Under the pieces are notes generated by a model that was not told the origin of the DNA, made no database searches, and saw nothing but the letters and a program-made list of their open reading frames with translations. Positions 10,226 to 21,536 of a stretch of 64,000 nucleotides of DNA are shown piece after piece. The stretch spans positions 124,001 to 188,000 of the forward strand of contig JAPTMU010000152.1 in NCBI GenBank assembly GCA_028583405.1, read 5' to 3'. Made by a program: the position numbers and the translations under genes. This DNA comes from Pogonophryne albipinna (lineage: Eukaryota; Chordata; Actinopteri; Perciformes; Artedidraconidae). Positions within the stretch are counted from its first letter, which is position 1; every line of letters begins with the position of its first letter.

Positions 10226-10480
10226 TGTTACAACCCGGCTCCTGGGCTGCAACATAAAGCGGGGAGGCGAGACGAGGGGTATGATATAATGTTCATTTAT
10301 TCAAAACAAACAAACAAACAAAAGGATCCAGCAACAGGTCCCTGACGCTGGCACAGGAAAAGTGCCCAGAGGAGATCGCGCGACGTAACGGCTGGGCTCC
10401 TCCTATATCCTTTTTCTTTCCAGGTGCAGCTCATCAGGCAGGTATCTTCCAAGCCCCCAGGAAGTGCGCCGGACTCACAT
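10226..10480 (-). repeat. 5' LTR of the Gmr1-like element (outer edge unsure)
   Basis: On the minus strand the segment ends GGGTTGTAACA directly before the binding site, holds an AATAAA signal near 10296-10302 and an AT box (GGATATAGG) further upstream, as in an LTR. A related piece is at 11540-11674. I cannot place the outer TG end. Confidence 0.45.
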
Positions 10481-10484
10481 GAAA

Positions 10485-11123
10485 ATATTCGTGCTGGCCA
10501 AACGGCGGTACTACACTTCCGTTTGGTTGCCAGGCCCGGAAACACTTTTTCCCATTGACTTACATGGGGAAAGAATGGTCTGTAAATCGTTGGATAATAT
10601 TTTTAAACTAAATAAACTACCCAGTATGAACACTTGTATAGCCCTTATTAAAAACATTCGTTCCTCAAGTTGTAATAATGTGCTAATAACGTTATTCTGA
10701 GAGTTATTTCCCTCTGCATTATGAACGCGCATCTAACCCACGGGACCGCGCCACCCGGCACGTTCATGTTACGTGTCCCGACCAATCAGAGCACACTGTG
10801 CTCACAGGGAGGGTGGGGGCTGGAGCTATTGGAGCTACAACGAGCCGTTAAAGGCAGAGAGTGAAATTCAGTGAATACACGTAGTTTACAGAGATGCTGT
10901 TTGAGAAACCAATGTGAGTTGCGTTTATCTTTACCCATGGATGCACAATAAGAACGGACCCATATCGTCTTACTGCCACCCCACGGGGGTGTAATAATGG
11001 ATATATTGCACATGTTTGCTGTAATTCATTATCATACTACATGGGCTGTATGATTAAATCTTGTACCGTAAATGTTGTATTAAATAAAGTTAATATTACT
11101 TATTATTATAAGTATATATAGGC

Positions 11124-11155
<32 letters not shown>

Positions 11156-11535
11156 TGCAATCATTCTTTCATGCTAAATGAAGCTCTGTTGCTTGGATAT
11201 CACTAGATCCTGTTACAGCGTAATATAAGTACATAACATTGATGTGTACATTAGCATAATTACTAGCTAGCCGCTAGCTGCTAACTGCTGCCTCGTTAAT
11301 ATCAAATCCATCCATGCTGTCATGAACGTGCGGTGCTGTTACGTGTACGCAAATTGACGTGCTTGATGTGAACGAGCATTTTGGTTAAAGTTGCGCATGC
11401 GCTATGAGCGCACATACGGGTACTTCTCAGGCATGCCGGGTAATCTGTGACGTTTCACTCTCTCAAAAGTTGGGCCATTTTATCATCATGCGCTAATGAG
11501 CAACTCTCATAGGAATGAATGAGGCCCCGCCTCCC
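10485..11535. other. No gene; probable unidentified insertion
   Basis: No credible frame. The stretch has an AATAAA-containing AT-rich part near 11085-11095, a TA microsatellite at 11128-11152, and phrases such as ttcccattgacttacatgg that recur in many fish intergenic repeats. Family unknown. Confidence 0.35.
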
Positions 11536-11539
11536 ACGC

Positions 11540-11674
11540 TGTATCCAGTTCTTATTATACATCCATGGTATCCTCCCACAGGTGCGACTCATCAGCCATG
11601 AACCTGTGAACACCCACAAAGTACACCCACAACCAGACAGCACCCCACGTGGTGTGGAGGGGTCGTCACAATAT
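11540..11674 (-). repeat. LTR fragment related to the one at 10226-10480
   Basis: On the minus strand it begins TGTGACGACCCC, a common start for fish Gypsy LTRs, and contains CTGATGAGTCGCACCTG, which resembles CTGATGAGCTGCACCTG in the LTR at 10226-10480. It is a separate, partial copy. Confidence 0.4.
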
Positions 11675-11679
11675 AGAAA

Positions 11680-12155
11680 CCACTGCTTTCTGCTCACTGG
11701 TGCCTATGAATGAGTGTTAAGCACATCAGGCTGGCAGTTCTATGGGCATTGCACTATGGTAGCTGTTATTTCCACATTGTTAATCATGGGCAATGCATCC
11801 TTAAATTGTTTAACTGTGAGGTGTTATACAATTGTACTGTACTCTGGAGAGTTTTTTAATGTAAACAAGGTAAACAAAGAAACAGCATGATGGGATGCGC
11901 AGTACTAGTAGAGAGAACCAAATATGTAAAGCAATTTTTTGTTAATTTATGATTTGCTGCATATAACGAATAATTTAAAAATCCTCTGTCGTACCAAATC
12001 AGGGTTGCCAACTTTGGGTACCTGGCTGGAATGAGATTTTGATATCATGGGTTTAATTACACATATACGCACTAAATGACTGCCATCGTGTCAGCAGCGG
12101 GACCTTAGCATATATATATATAGGATTTATACAATATATACAAATACACAATTCA
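11680..12155. other. No gene seen
   Basis: AT-rich sequence without motifs that I recognise, apart from a short TA run at 12111-12122. Confidence 0.4.
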
Positions 12156-12159
12156 TTTA

Positions 12160-13638
12160 ATTTAATTTCAAACCTTTATTTAATCAGATTGGTCCCATTG
12201 AGATCATAGATCTCTTTTTCAAGAGAGACCTGCAGCATATAGGTTCAACATGAAACATAAAACAATAAAGGACATCATACATTATATTTACAGGATACAT
12301 TTACATAGTTATAGACATTTACAAGTGCCCATAGTTTCAACGAGCATTTCATTTAGCCTAGCTTTAAAAACATGCAGAGGAATGAGATTGCTCAGTTTCA
12401 ATTCTTGCTGAAGATTGTTCCAAGCAAGTGGAGCTGCGCACATAAAAGCTGTCTTACCTAAGACAGTCCTTGCTCTTGGCACGTCTAACAATACTACATC
12501 ATGCGATCTCAGACAATAACTGCTAGCAAGCCGATATAATACGGGAGTTTACCCAACAAAGCTTTATAAATAAACGTGTACCAATGACTGAGCCTTTTTA
12601 CAGTAAGTGATGGCAGACCTGCCTTGGCATACAGCGTACAGTGATGTGTAAGTGCTTTACAGTTAGTGACAAATCTCAGTGCGCTGTGATAGGCGGCATC
12701 TAACTTGTTCAGGCAATAGGCAGGTGCATTCATATAGACCAGATCACCATAGTCCAGCACAGGTAAAAAGGTCACAGTGACTAGCCTTTTCCTGGCCTCA
12801 AGCGAGAAACAGGACTTGTTTCTGAAAAAGAAACCTTGTCTAACCCTCAGCTTTTTAAGCAGGTTATTGACCTGAAGTTTAAAAGAGAGACAATCATCAA
12901 GCCAGATACCTAGGTATTTGTAACTGGTAACCACTTCAAGTACTTGTCCTTGCATAGTAACAATATCCAAAACAGGCTCTGGTGTCCTTTTAGCTTTTGA
13001 AAAGAGCATTACCTTGGTTTTATCAACATTTAAAAGAAGCTTAAGCTCAGCAAGCTGAGTCTGAATAATGTTAAAAACAGCCTGTAATTTAACACCAGCC
13101 TCCTTAATGGAGGGACCTGCACAGGACATCACGGTATCATCCGCATAGAAATGTAAAGTAGCTTCATTCACATTTTCACCTAAACTGTTGATATATATGG
13201 AGAATAAAAGTGGACCTAAAACAGAACCTTGAGGAACACCATTAGCAATGTTTAACCACTCAGAAGACAGCCCATCAAAGTGAACACATTGGGACCTTTC
13301 AGAGAGGTAGTTCACAAACCACCCCCTGCATGGCTGGATATGCCAATACTGAGTAGTCTCTGCTTTAAGATGCGATGATCGACGGTATCGAACACTTTGG
13401 AAAGGTCAACAACTAGAGCTGCACAACTCTGCTTATTATCTAAAATACTCGTAATGTCATTCACCACTTTCATTGTCGCAGTGATGGTGCTATGTTGCTT
13501 TCTGAAGCCTGACTGATGTTTAGACAGGATATCATTTTTACATAAAAACTCCTTTACTTGTTCACTCACTAGGCGTTCAAGCACCTTCGCCAGAACTGAC
13601 AATTTAGAGATTGGCCTATAGTTATTTAAAATAGTTGC
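12160..13638 (-). pseudogene. LINE ORF2, reverse-transcriptase and 3' end (jockey superfamily)
   Basis: Minus-strand reverse transcriptase in three frames: 13312-13602 (YRPIS, KHQSGFRKQHST, VDLSKVFDTVDH), 12509-13315 (GVPQGSVLGPLLFSIY and catalytic YADD) and 12309-12491 (C-terminal AFMCAAPLAWNNLQ). Frameshifts near 13315 and 12500 break the protein. The 3' end has AATAAA and an AT-rich tail at about 12160-12185. Motif style is of the CR1/L2/Rex1 side of the jockey superfamily; I am not sure of the clade. The upstream half lies at 19302-19908, beyond the Gypsy insertion. Confidence 0.75.
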
Positions 13639-14087
13639 TGTTGTGTCCCGTCAATTATGTTAAGTTTTGTCATGTTAGTTTAGTGTATGTTCCACTTCCT
13701 GTTTTAGTTTGTACTCACCTTGTCTCATTCCAGGTCCCTTTACTTCCTGCTCTGGTTCCTTTTCCCGCCATCGTCAGTGTCTGCCCCGCCCCTGATTGTT
13801 TCCACCTGTGCCCACTTACCTCATGTATATATTGTCCTGTCTCCCCTTGTTAGTTGTCGGTTCGTCTTGTTCATTGCTCCAAGAAGTAAGATCTAAGCCA
13901 TTGTTTAATGAAAGTCAGTGTTTTGCCTTTTACCCTCCACGAGAGCGCTTTACGTTTTGTCAGTTTGTTATTTCCTCTAAAAGAGTGATTTTGTTTTTTG
14001 CAAGTAAAGACTATTTTTTCTTCAAACCTTTTTGTCTCTGGGTCGTGCATTTGAGTCCTCCAAGCTATTGAGTCAAGGTTCCTAACA
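13639..14087 (+). repeat. Gypsy 5' LTR
   Basis: 449 bp, from tgttgtgtcccg to ggttcctaaca. It carries a TATA-like tgtatatattg near 13824-13834. The next bases (gaacgaaccgacc) before the gag ATG do not look like a standard 3' tRNA primer-binding site. Confidence 0.92.
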
Positions 14088-14103
14088 GAACGAACCGACC
14101 AAT

Positions 14104-15168
14104 ATGGACTCAGCCGACCCCAAGACGCTCCAGACTGCCCTGTCTGCACAGGGAAACATCATCTATCAGCACCAGGAGCAGCTAAAAACCATTAGCCATG
14201 GAGTGAAAGACCTTTCAGATCGCCAGGAGGATGTCCAAACCTCTGTCACGTCGCAGGTGAACCAGCTGGCAGAACAGCTCCACAGAGTCCTCACTCATCT
14301 AGAGACAACTTCTACAGCTCCGATTTCTGCTACGCCACCTGATGCTAATCCTGCTGCTAATCAGGCCGAGGTCAGTTTCTCTCCTGTCCCACTGCGGTTG
14401 GCATCGCCAGAGAAATATTCAGGTGAATCTGGCAACTGCAGAACCTTCCTAGTCCAGTGTGACCTGCACTACAAACTTAACCCAGCCGCGTTTGTGTCAG
14501 ATGAGGCTAAAATAGCATTTATGGTCTCCCATTTAACTGACAGAGCTGCCGCATGGGCCACTGCGGAGTGGTCAAGAGACTCCAGTATATGTAGATCTTT
14601 CACAGCATTCAAAGACACTATGAGCAGGATTTTTGATCTTACCTCACCTGCCGCTGAGGCCACCCGTGTACTCATGCAGCTCAAACAGCACCCACGGCCA
14701 GTGTTAGATTATGCCATAGAGTTCCGTACCATAGCCATAGACAGTGGCTGGAACACCCCAGCATTAATAGACGCTTTCCGGAATGGACTCTCTGAAACCA
14801 TCAAAGACCACCTGGCTCCACTAGAACTACCACAAGACCTGGAATCGCTGATTTCTATGTCTATCCGAGTTGATAACCGCCTCAGAGAAAGAGAGGGAGA
14901 ACGGCGCCGAACTGCAACAAGACATCCAAGCCACCAGGGGCGCTCTCTGGATAAGCAGCCTTCATGGGATCCCTTGTTTCACTCTTCATCAGGCCCAGCA
15001 GGAACAGCGCCATCACAGGCACCGGAGGAGCCAATGCAGCTCGGGAGAACAAGGATTTCTCCAGAGGAAAGACGCCGCCGCCTGCAGGAGGGATGCTGCT
15101 TTTACTGTGGCCAATCGGGTCACCAGCATGCAGCATGCCCGGGAAAAGGGCATGCTCACCAACCCTGA
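14104..15168 (+). CDS. Gypsy Gag polyprotein
   Basis: A 354-residue structural protein that packages the element RNA into cytoplasmic particles. The N-terminus is polar and coiled-coil-like, the middle has the retrotransposon capsid pattern (YSGESGNCRTFLVQC, then AAAWATAEW), and the C-terminus has one CCHC zinc knuckle at residues 332-345 (C332, C335, H340, C345). It ends just before pol, which lies in another frame, as is usual for Gypsy elements. The start is the first ATG after the LTR. No internal stop. Confidence 0.9.
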   Translation: MDSADPKTLQTALSAQGNIIYQHQEQLKTISHGVKDLSDRQEDVQTSVTSQVNQLAEQLHRVLTHLETTSTAPISATPPDANPAANQAEVSFSPVPLRLASPEKYSGESGNCRTFLVQCDLHYKLNPAAFVSDEAKIAFMVSHLTDRAAAWATAEWSRDSSICRSFTAFKDTMSRIFDLTSPAAEATRVLMQLKQHPRPVLDYAIEFRTIAIDSGWNTPALIDAFRNGLSETIKDHLAPLELPQDLESLISMSIRVDNRLREREGERRRTATRHPSHQGRSLDKQPSWDPLFHSSSGPAGTAPSQAPEEPMQLGRTRISPEERRRRLQEGCCFYCGQSGHQHAACPGKGHAHQP

Positions 15169-15243
15169 GGAGGGCGTTGGTGAGCAAGATTTCCTCTAAC
15201 TATCCTCCTCGCACACTCACCCAGGTTAAAGTCACAGCTAACA

Positions 15244-18200
15244 GGCGCTAATTGACTCTGGGGCTGATGAAAGCCTCATAGACTGGGGTTTAGCTAAACG
15301 CCTTAATATTAAGACTGTCCCTCTCAAGCATCCTGTCAATGCCAGCGCCCTAGATGGCAGACTAATGTGTAAAGTAACTGATTGTACGGAACCCATTCAA
15401 GTAACAATTGATAATAATCATGTAGAAATAATGCAGTTTCATCTATTCAATTCAGCACAACATCCACTGATTTTGGGGTTTCCTTGGCTAAAGACACATA
15501 ACCCACAGATTGATTGGGGTTCAGGACAAATTAAGGGATGGGGAGGAAATTGTGAACAGTCCTGTAGAGTCCCACAAACTGTTGCAGTTTCGGTTAGAAG
15601 CTCAGATTTTCCTGACCTTTCCAAGGTCCCCTCATGCTACTATGACCTTAAGGAGGTTTTTAATAAAACCAAAGCTCTGTCACTGCCTCCTCATCGTCCT
15701 TTTGACTGTGCCATCGACCTGCTGCCTGGCGCACCCATCCCTAGGGGGCGCTTATTTTCCATCTCGGGACCGGAGCGTGCGGCCATGGACGATTACATCT
15801 CCTCCTCGTTGAAAACGGGGATAATCCGTCCCTCTTCGTCACCTGCTGGTGCAGGATTCTTCTTTGTGGGTAAGAAGGATGGGTCGCTCAGGCCATGCAT
15901 TGACTACAGCCCATTGAACAAAATAACTGTTAAGAACCGCCACCCACTCCCGCTGATGTCTTCAGCATTTGAACTGCTTCAAACAGCTAAAGTTTTTACC
16001 AAACTCGATCTTAGGAATGCTTACCACCTCGTCAGGATTAGAGAGGGAGACGAGTGGAAAACGGGGTTCAACACCCCAAGCGGACATTATGAATATCGGG
16101 TCATACCTTTTGGACTATGTAATGCTCCTGCTGTATTTCAGGCCATGGTAAATGACATTTTGAGAGAGTATTTGAATGTTTCTGTTTTCGTGTATCTGGA
16201 TGATATTTTGATTTTCTCCCCAGATAGTCAGTCTCATGTCATGCATGTCCGCCAAGTTCTCCAGAAGCTTCTTGAGAATCAGTTGTATGTGAAAGCTGAA
16301 AAGTGCGACTTCCATGCAACCACTGTCTCCTTTCTGGGCTATATTGTCACCGCCAATCAGGTGCAGATGGATCCATCCAAGGTCAGTGCGGTAGCCAACT
16401 GGCCCACTCTGGATAGCAGCAAAAAGGTTCAGCAATTCCTGGGGTTTGCCAACTTTTATCGGAAGTTTATACGCAACTTCAGTTCTGTAGCCGCACCTTT
16501 GCATGCTCTCACCCCCTCTAAAGTCTCCTTTCAGTGGACCTCCCAGGCCGAGTCCGCCTTTCAATGCCTCAAGAAGAGATTCACCACGGCACCTGTACTC
16601 ACTGTTCCGGATCCCCAGAGACAGTTTGTGGTTGAGGCTGACGCATCCAACGAGGGCATCGGGGCTGTGTTGTCCCAGAGATCCTCCGAGGATAACAGGA
16701 TGCACCCCTGTGCCTATCTATCGCGTAAGTTGACCTCAGCTGAAAAAAATTATGATGTGGGGAACAAGGAGTTACTAGCTGTCAAAGCAGCTTTGGAGGA
16801 GTGGAGACACTGGCTAGAAGGGGCGGAGCAACCATTTCTTGTTTGGACTGACCACAAGAATTTAGAATATGTTAGGAAAGCCAAGCGACTAAATTCACGT
16901 CAGGCCCGGTGGACGCTGTTCTTCAGCAGATTTAACTTCATATTGTCTTTTCGGCCCGGTACACAAAATCGTAAGCCAGACACACTGTCTCGTCTCTTTG
17001 AGCCTGAACATAATGCCAAGGAACCAGTATCAATCCTTCCACTGAACTGTGTGGTTGGGTCGGTAACATGGCAGATAGAAACAGATGTGAAGCAGGCGAA
17101 TGTTGTGAGCCCGGCACCCAGCGAGTGTCCAGGCAACCGCTTGTTTGTCCCTGTGTCTTTACGCTCTCAGGTAATCCACTGGGCTCACACGTCCAAGTTC
17201 ACATGCCATCCGGGTGTCCGACGAACTATGTTTGCCATAAAGCAGCGGTTCTGGTGGCCGGCCATGAAAAAAGAGGTCTCCGAGTACGTGGCGGCCTGTC
17301 CAGTGTGTGCCCGGAATAAGACCTCGTCCCGGGCCCAGATGGGTCTTCTCCAGCCCCTCCCAGTGCCTCAGCGACCATGGTCGCACATCTCCATGGACTT
17401 TGTGACTGGACTACCGCCCTCCAAAGGTAACACTACCGTCCTGACGGTGGTAGACCGTTTCTCAAAGATGGCACATTTCATTCCTCTGCTCAAACTTCCC
17501 TCTGCCAAGAAGACGGCAGAGGTCATGTTAACTCACGTGTTCAGAATCCATGGTTTCCCCAGTGACATAGTTTCCGACAGAGGACCACAGTTCATTTCCA
17601 ACTTCTGGAAGGAGTTTTATCAGCTTATCTTCCGGTTACCACCCGCAGTCCAACGGTCAGACAGAGCGCCTGAACCAAGACCTCGAAACATGCCTCAGGT
17701 GCCTCGTGTTCCAGAAGCAGACCACTTGGAGCGACCACCTTACCTGGATAGAGTATGCCCACAACACTCTCCCCTCGGCTGCCATGGGTCTTTCCCCTTT
17801 CCAGTGTGCTAATGGGTACCAGCCTCCTCTCTTCCCTGCTAATGAGGAAGAAGTCAAGGTTCCATCCGCGCATGCCATGGTCCGACGCTGTCGGCGGGTT
17901 TGGGCCGGTGCTCGGCAGGCGCTTCTCCGGACCTCGACTCGGATGAAGTCAGCGGAGGATTGTCACCGGCGTGCGGCTCCCCTCTACAGGGCGGGCCAGA
18001 AAGTCTGGCTCTCCACCAAGGATCTACCCCTACACGTTCACTCCAAGAAGTTGGCACCGAGGTGTGTGGGTCCTTTCCCAATTTCAAGAGTCATTAACCT
18101 CTGTGCGCCTCAAACTCCCCAGATCTTTGAGGGTCCATCCCACGTTTCACGTGAGCAAACTCAAGCCAGTTCGAGAGAGCACTCTGGTTCCCGCCTCCAA

Positions 18201-18465
18201 GCCCCCTCCACCACCCCGGATCATTGAAGGTGGCCCGGTGTACACAGTTAGGAGACTTCTGGCGGTCCGCAAACGGGGCCGAGGACGACAATTATTGGTT
18301 GATTGGGAGGGTTACGGCATTGAGGAACGTTGTTGGGTCTCCTCAACATTCATTGTGGACAAGACACTCATCAGTGACTTCTATGATCGTCACCCGGAGC
18401 AGCCTGGGCCGTCAGGAGTCGGCCCTAGAAGGGGGGGTACTGTTGTGTCCCGTCAATTATGTTAA
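15244..18465 (+). pseudogene. Gypsy Pol (protease, RT, RNase H, integrase, chromodomain), frameshifted
   Basis: The main frame is open from about 15242 to 17812. It starts inside the protease at ALIDSGAD, before the first ATG at 15365. RT follows with YLDDILIF (YLDD at residues 277-280 counted from that ATG), then RNase H ([15 protein letters not shown]), the HHCC finger ([14 protein letters not shown]) and integrase ([18 protein letters not shown]). A shift near 17625 moves the rest of integrase (TERLNQDLE type, then [10 protein letters not shown]) to the frame of 17706-18227, and another near 18095 moves the C-terminus to the frame ending at 18465. That end is a chromodomain ([26 protein letters not shown]), which makes this a chromovirus. 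A third break is near 15240: protease residues before DSGA lie in yet another frame. Possible sequencing indels cannot be excluded. Confidence 0.88.
18427..18440 (+). promoter_or_regulatory. Polypurine tract
   Basis: The run agaagggggggtac lies directly before the 3' LTR, the expected priming site for second-strand synthesis. Confidence 0.7.
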
Positions 18466-18889
18466 GTTTTGTCATGTTAGTTTAGTGTATGTTCCACTTC
18501 CTGTTTTAGTTTGTACTCACCTTGTCTCATTCCAGGTCCCTTTACTTCCTGCTCTGGTTCCTTTTCCCGCCATCGTCAGTGTCTGCCCCGCCCCTGATTG
18601 TTTCCACCTGTGCCCACTTACCTCATGTATATATTGTCCTGTCTCCCCTTGTTAGTTGTCGGTTCGTCTTGTTCATTGCTCCAAGAAGTAAGATCTAAGC
18701 CATTGTTTAATGAAAGTCAGTGTTTTGCCTTTTACCCTCCACGAGAGCGCTTTACGTTTTGTCAGTTTGTTATTTCCTCTAAAAGAGTGATTTTGTTTTT
18801 TGCAAGTAAAGACTATTTTTTCTTCAAACCTTTTTGTCTCTGGGTCGTGCATTTGAGTCCTCCAAGCTATTGAGTCAAGGTTCCTAACA
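18441..18889 (+). repeat. Gypsy second LTR
   Basis: 449 bp and, as far as I can read, identical to the 5' LTR, including the translated short frames inside it. It is followed by another gag start, not by host DNA. Confidence 0.92.
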
Positions 18890-18905
18890 GAACGAATCGA
18901 CCAAT

Positions 18906-19268
18906 ATGGACTCAGCCGACCCCAAGACGCTCCAGACTGCCCTGTCTGCACAGGGAAACATCATCTATCAGCACCAGGAGCAGCTAAAAACCATTAGCCA
19001 TGGAGTGAAAGACCTTTCAGATCGCCAGGAGGATGTCCAAACCTCTGTCACGTCGCAGGTGAACCAGCTGGCAGAACAGCTCCACAGAGTCCTCACTCAT
19101 CTAGAGACAACTTCTACAGCTCCGATTTCTGCTACGCCACCTGATGCTAATCCTGCTGCTATTCAGGCCGAGGTCAGTTTCTCTCCTGTCCCACTGCGGT
19201 TGGCATCGCCAGAGAAATATTCAGGTGAATCTGGCAACTGCAGAACCTTCCTAGTCCAGTGTATTTGA
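18906..19268 (+). pseudogene. Partial second Gypsy gag
   Basis: Repeats the first 120 codons of the gag at 14104 with one visible difference (Asn to Ile near codon 83). It then jumps to the final bases of an LTR (tatttgagtcctccaagc). This is a deleted second internal region. Confidence 0.9.
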
Positions 19269-19301
19269 GTCCTCCAAGCTATTGAGTCAAGGTTCCTAAC
19301 A
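19262..19301 (+). repeat. Terminal 40 bp of a third Gypsy LTR
   Basis: Matches the last 40 bases of the two full LTRs and is followed by the target duplication gttgc. Confidence 0.88.
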
Positions 19302-19908
19302 GTTGCCTCTCCTCCTTTTAGCAAAGGCAAGACATAAGCTGACTAACATTATTTTGGAATTGCATTTGTGCTGATGGAGAGGTTAAAAAGAGAAGTAAGA
19401 GGTGGAGCAATCAAATCTGCAGCTATCTTTAAAAAGAAAGGTTCTACGTTGTCCGGGCCAGCTGGTTTCTTAGGATCTAGCTTGGTTAAGGCTTCATGAA
19501 CAACATTAACAGTAAAAGGAGTAAAACTGAAAGGGTTTTCCAGACCACATTGTTCAGAGTCACGGATTGGGGTGTTCACAGAAGCAGAGTTAGAAACAGA
19601 ATTAAACAGAGAGCCACAGGACACAAAATGCTCATTAAAGCAATTTAGCATAGTGGCCTTGTCCGATATAGAGCCAGATGCTGTGGTAAGGCACGGAGGT
19701 AGCTCATTACGGATCTCACCGGTGGAGATCGATTTTATGGCTTTCCAAAAGGTCCTAGGATTATCTAGGTTTTCTGTGGTAACTGACAGATAATACTTAA
19801 ACTTCGCACTTCTGACATGTGAAGTGAAGCTATTTCTTAGCTGCCTAAAACGCAGCCATTCTACCTCTGAGCCTGATTTCCTAGCCTTCCTAGCTTTTAG
19901 TGGGCCGT
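19302..19908 (-). pseudogene. LINE ORF2, N-terminal part, separated by the Gypsy insertion
   Basis: Minus-strand frame with LDPKKPAGPDNV and SLFNLSISTNAIP, the opening blocks of a LINE reverse transcriptase. Two stop codons follow Pro-Lys, then SAYVLPLLKGGEAT continues in the same frame up to the 5-bp duplication. On the other side at 13638 the frame resumes as ILNNYRPISKLSVL, so joining across one gttgc copy restores the reading frame without loss. The upstream side ends in a MITE. Confidence 0.75.
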
Positions 19909-20300
19909 AGACTTTCACAGCGCCGCTGCGTTGGTACCGCATCCGCCACCGCAAACACCCGCCGTTGCGAGGCTCCAGCGGGTCCGGCGCAGCGGCGCTG
20001 TGAAAGTCCACCGCCGTTGCGAGTCTCCGGCTGTAACGCAGCGTCCACACGGCGGCATGCGTTGAAGCTTGCTGGTGGGCATGTCTGAAACTCGACCAAC
20101 AACCAATCACATGAATCTCCCGCCCCGGACACACAAGCACGCGGTTTGATTGGCTAGAGCTTGTACTGGCATATGATTTGATTGGCTGACGCTTCCGTCG
20201 AAGCTTCAAAAGTTGAAGATTGCTCAACTTTTGAAGCGAAGCGACGGAACCACAATGCAGTTCGGCAAAGCGTGACGTAACCCATTCAAAGTGAATGGGT
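19909..20300 (+). repeat. MITE copy related to 62698-63028
   Basis: From about 20035 to 20300 it matches 62710-63000: ccaatcacatgaatctcccg, acacaagcacgcggtttgattgg, gcttgtactggcatatgat and cccattcaaagtgaatggg. The first part (19915-20034) holds inverted and direct repeats of gccgttgcgag and ctttcacagcgccg. The ends are less clean than in the copy at 62698. Confidence 0.7.
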
Positions 20301-20695
20301 TATGGCTAGAAAGGATCCGTCTTGTGTAAATATGAAGTCACGTTCTCGTTGTAACTCTCGTTGTAATCGGAGCGGCTCGGAAACACATCTACAGCAGTAA
20401 CATGCAACATACACATTAATGCAGCAGCAATATTAATAGAGAAACATCAGACATAAAAGTAAAACACTGAAAGGGAACATTTTATTGCACCAGGAGCTAT
20501 CTTGGGACAATGTTAACTTGCCTGTGAATAAACAATAAACCATATTGGTGATCTACAGTGTTGTCATTGTTCTTTGAACAGCAAGACCGCTAACACCCTA
20601 TTTCAACAATCACACTCCCTGTAATTGACATAATTAATAGATAGTTTAGCTTCTCACCATCATTTGCTGTGGCCTACTGATGTTAACGATCGTAA
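20301..20695. other. No gene seen
   Basis: AT-rich, with AATAAA-like runs near 20525-20535, and no recognisable frame. Confidence 0.4.
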
Positions 20696-21536
20696 CTGAA
20701 AAGTCCCGTTGGGGGTCCCGCCAACGACCCTTCTGCCAGGGGGTCCTGCCAACTCTAGGTCCTGTTCTGTTGGGGGTTCCGTTAGACGCCTGCTCCGCCG
20801 GGTTTCCTGCCAACACCGTGTCCTGTCCTGTTTCGGGTCCCATCGACACCAGCCTTTGCGCCGTTGTGGGTCCCACTGACACCAGCCCAGGTTCCGTCCA
20901 GGGTCTCGTCTACGTCTGACCCGCCAGGGGTTCCACCTGCTCCTGCCCGTCCTTGAGCCCGGCCCCCTGAGTGCCGCGGTCTTCGCCCTCGAGCCCGGCC
21001 CCCTGACTTTGCCGGCCGCGGTCCTCACCCTCGGGCCCGGCCCCCTGACTCTTCCAGCCGCTGCCTTCGCCCTCATGCCCGGCCCCGAGTTCGCCCGCTG
21101 TGGCCTTCGCCCCTTTTTGAACTCTGCCTTGTCCCCGGCCTGTCCGCCCGAGACCCCCACCATGGACTCTGCCTTGCCCCCGGCCCGTCCGCCCGAGACC
21201 CCCACCATGGACTCTGCCTTCCCCCCCGTACCGTCCGCCCGAGTCCCCCTTCTCGGCTTCTGCCTTGCCTACAGCAAGTCTCAGGGTCGTCCGCCTGAGA
21301 CCCCCACCGCGGACTCTGCCTTGCCCCCGGGCCGTCCACCCGAGATCCGCTTTGCTCCTGGGCTGTCAGTCCAAACACGTCCTCCAGACCCTCTCCACCC
21401 ACCCTGGTGGCCCTAATTTTGTGTCCCTCCTCCGGTCCCCCTCCACCCACCCTGCTGGACGTTTTTTTTGGACGTTTTTTTTTTTTTTGTGTTTTGGGAC
21501 GTCTGGGATCCGTCCCTTGAGGGGGGGGGGGGGGGG
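20696..21536 (+). repeat. 3' internal region of a second Gypsy element, GC-rich tandem repeats
   Basis: GC-rich tract with 43-45 bp tandem units (gtccgcccgagacccccacc recurs at about 21146, 21188 and similar spots). Plus-strand frame 21009-21416 is Pro-rich and ends RPPDPLHPPWWP, a style common in the tail of fish Gypsy elements before the LTR. A G run at 21520-21536 acts as a polypurine tract. The reverse transcriptase and integrase are missing, so it is a 3' fragment. Confidence 0.5.

Larger units (their letters stand above)
13639..19301 (+). mobile_element. Ty3/Gypsy chromovirus with a partial second unit
   Basis: Order: LTR (13639-14087), gag, pol, LTR (18441-18889), a second gag start (18906 on) and a 40-bp LTR end (19262-19301). 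The 5-bp target duplication gttgc flanks the whole array (13634-13638 and 19302-19306). The two full LTRs appear identical over 449 bp, so the insertion is young. The third unit lost everything between gag codon 120 and the last 40 bp of its LTR. It sits in the minus-strand LINE. Confidence 0.93.

Noticed and set aside
20646..21208. Arg/Gly-rich minus frames
   Set aside because: They are antisense to GC-rich tandem repeats in a Gypsy 3' region.
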